From the NCBI RefSeq assembly GCF_900547735.1, contig NZ_URHZ01000106.1, positions 1 through 14,815 on the forward strand: 14,815 nt of DNA, read 5' to 3'. Within the stretch, counting starts at the first letter, position 1; every line of letters begins with the position of its first letter. The notes below the pieces were generated by a model that did no database searches, was not told the origin of the DNA, and saw nothing but the letters and a program-made list of their open reading frames with translations. Made by a program: the position numbers and the translations under genes. Shown in pieces: positions 14,586 through 14,815 of the stretch. Origin of the DNA: an uncultured Clostridium sp. (GTDB taxonomy: Bacteria; Bacillota; Clostridia; Lachnospirales; Lachnospiraceae).

Positions 14586-14605
14586 CTCCTTCACCTCAAA
14601 AGGAG
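14586..14605. repeat. Short inverted repeat downstream of the transporter
   Basis: CTCCTT (14586-14591) and AAGGAG (14600-14605) are exact reverse complements around an 8-nt loop, 24 bp past the transporter stop. ACCTCAAA occurs here and again just after. There is no T-run. It may be a weak 3' hairpin that protects the mRNA. Confidence 0.35.
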
Positions 14606-14622
14606 AACTACCTCAAATGGGG

Positions 14623-14671
14623 CAGGGCTGTTGCAAAATAACCGGGATTCGGTTGTGGAGCGGCAGCCCTG
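14623..14671 (+). terminator. Tiered hairpin after the transporter, probable terminator
   Basis: CAGGGCTGTTGC (14623-14634) pairs with GCGGCAGCCCTG (14660-14671), 12 bp with two wobble positions. A second perfect hairpin, AACCG (14640-14644) with CGGTT (14650-14654), forms inside the loop. The tail is TTCTGTGTT rather than a clean T-run, so it could be a terminator of moderate strength or an RNA 3' structure. Confidence 0.5.
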
Positions 14672-14815
14672 TTCTGTGTTGGGGGGATTTAATTGAGATG
14701 TGAGGACGCCTCTGTAAGACGGCGGACGGGGGAGTGGGAGGGAGGGATGAGTCTTCAGTCCCGGCGGTTGGTTGTGGTGAGGGGGAATCCAGGAGAAAAA
14801 ATTCCTACGGGGACT
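14672..14815 (+). other. G-rich tail with canonical G-quadruplex motif, no recognised gene
   Basis: This stretch is strikingly G-rich on the plus strand. At 14728-14746 it has four G-tracts, GGGGG-AGT-GGG-A-GGG-A-GGG, which satisfy the G3+N1-7 rule with very short loops. An ATG at 14747 directly after GGGAGGG opens a frame that stays open to the window end (23 codons, MSLQSRRLVV at the start). I do not recognise it and the right end is missing, so it is not called as a gene. Confidence 0.45.

Noticed and set aside
1..14815. Mobile element, prophage or toxin-antitoxin system
   Set aside because: No transposase, integrase, terminal inverted repeats with target duplication, or small paired genes were seen; all ten genes have ordinary chromosomal character.

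Overview
The window looks like chromosomal DNA of a Lachnospiraceae-type clostridium (Clostridium cluster XIVa). This is an inference from strong AGGAGG-type ribosome binding sites, roughly balanced base composition, a BceAB/MacB-like ABC pair, a GHKL 7TM histidine kinase and a CitMHS transporter. I see no transposase, integrase, phage gene, tRNA, rRNA or CRISPR array. Coding density is high and the intergenic gaps are rich in hairpins.

Region 1 (1-3012): an upstream terminator (31-60), an inverted repeat (58-82), a promoter with a PhoB-like direct repeat (135-166) and a threefold 30-bp tandem repeat (181-270) precede a two-gene operon. That operon encodes an ABC ATPase and an 8-TM permease with two FtsX-type modules.

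Region 2 (3013-9953): after a structured 250-nt gap with its own promoter and stacked hairpins, five genes run in the same direction and end at one strong bidirectional terminator. They encode a UPF0020/THUMP-like RNA methyltransferase with a helical N-terminus, an RsmH-family methyltransferase with a basic N-terminal extension, endonuclease III, a membrane protein with GGDEF and EAL domains, and a 7TM GHKL (AgrC-like) histidine kinase with no response regulator beside it. The cluster combines RNA modification, DNA base-excision repair, c-di-GMP turnover and sensing.

Region 3 (9954-14815): an OmpR-family response regulator on the minus strand is divergent from a Cache-domain hybrid histidine kinase. 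Downstream of the kinase lies a CitMHS-family citrate-type transporter. The likely model is a carboxylate-sensing two-component system controlling uptake. The kinase's C-terminal receiver has Glu where the phosphoacceptor Asp should be, which is the most unusual protein feature in the window. The right end holds a tiered hairpin and a G-rich stretch with a canonical G-quadruplex motif.

I do not see a clearly new multi-gene system. The best leads are the Asp-to-Glu receiver next to the transporter, the 30-bp triplication with PhoB-like box before the ABC operon, the structured leader before the methyltransferase operon, and the pairing of a c-di-GMP enzyme with an orphan GHKL kinase.
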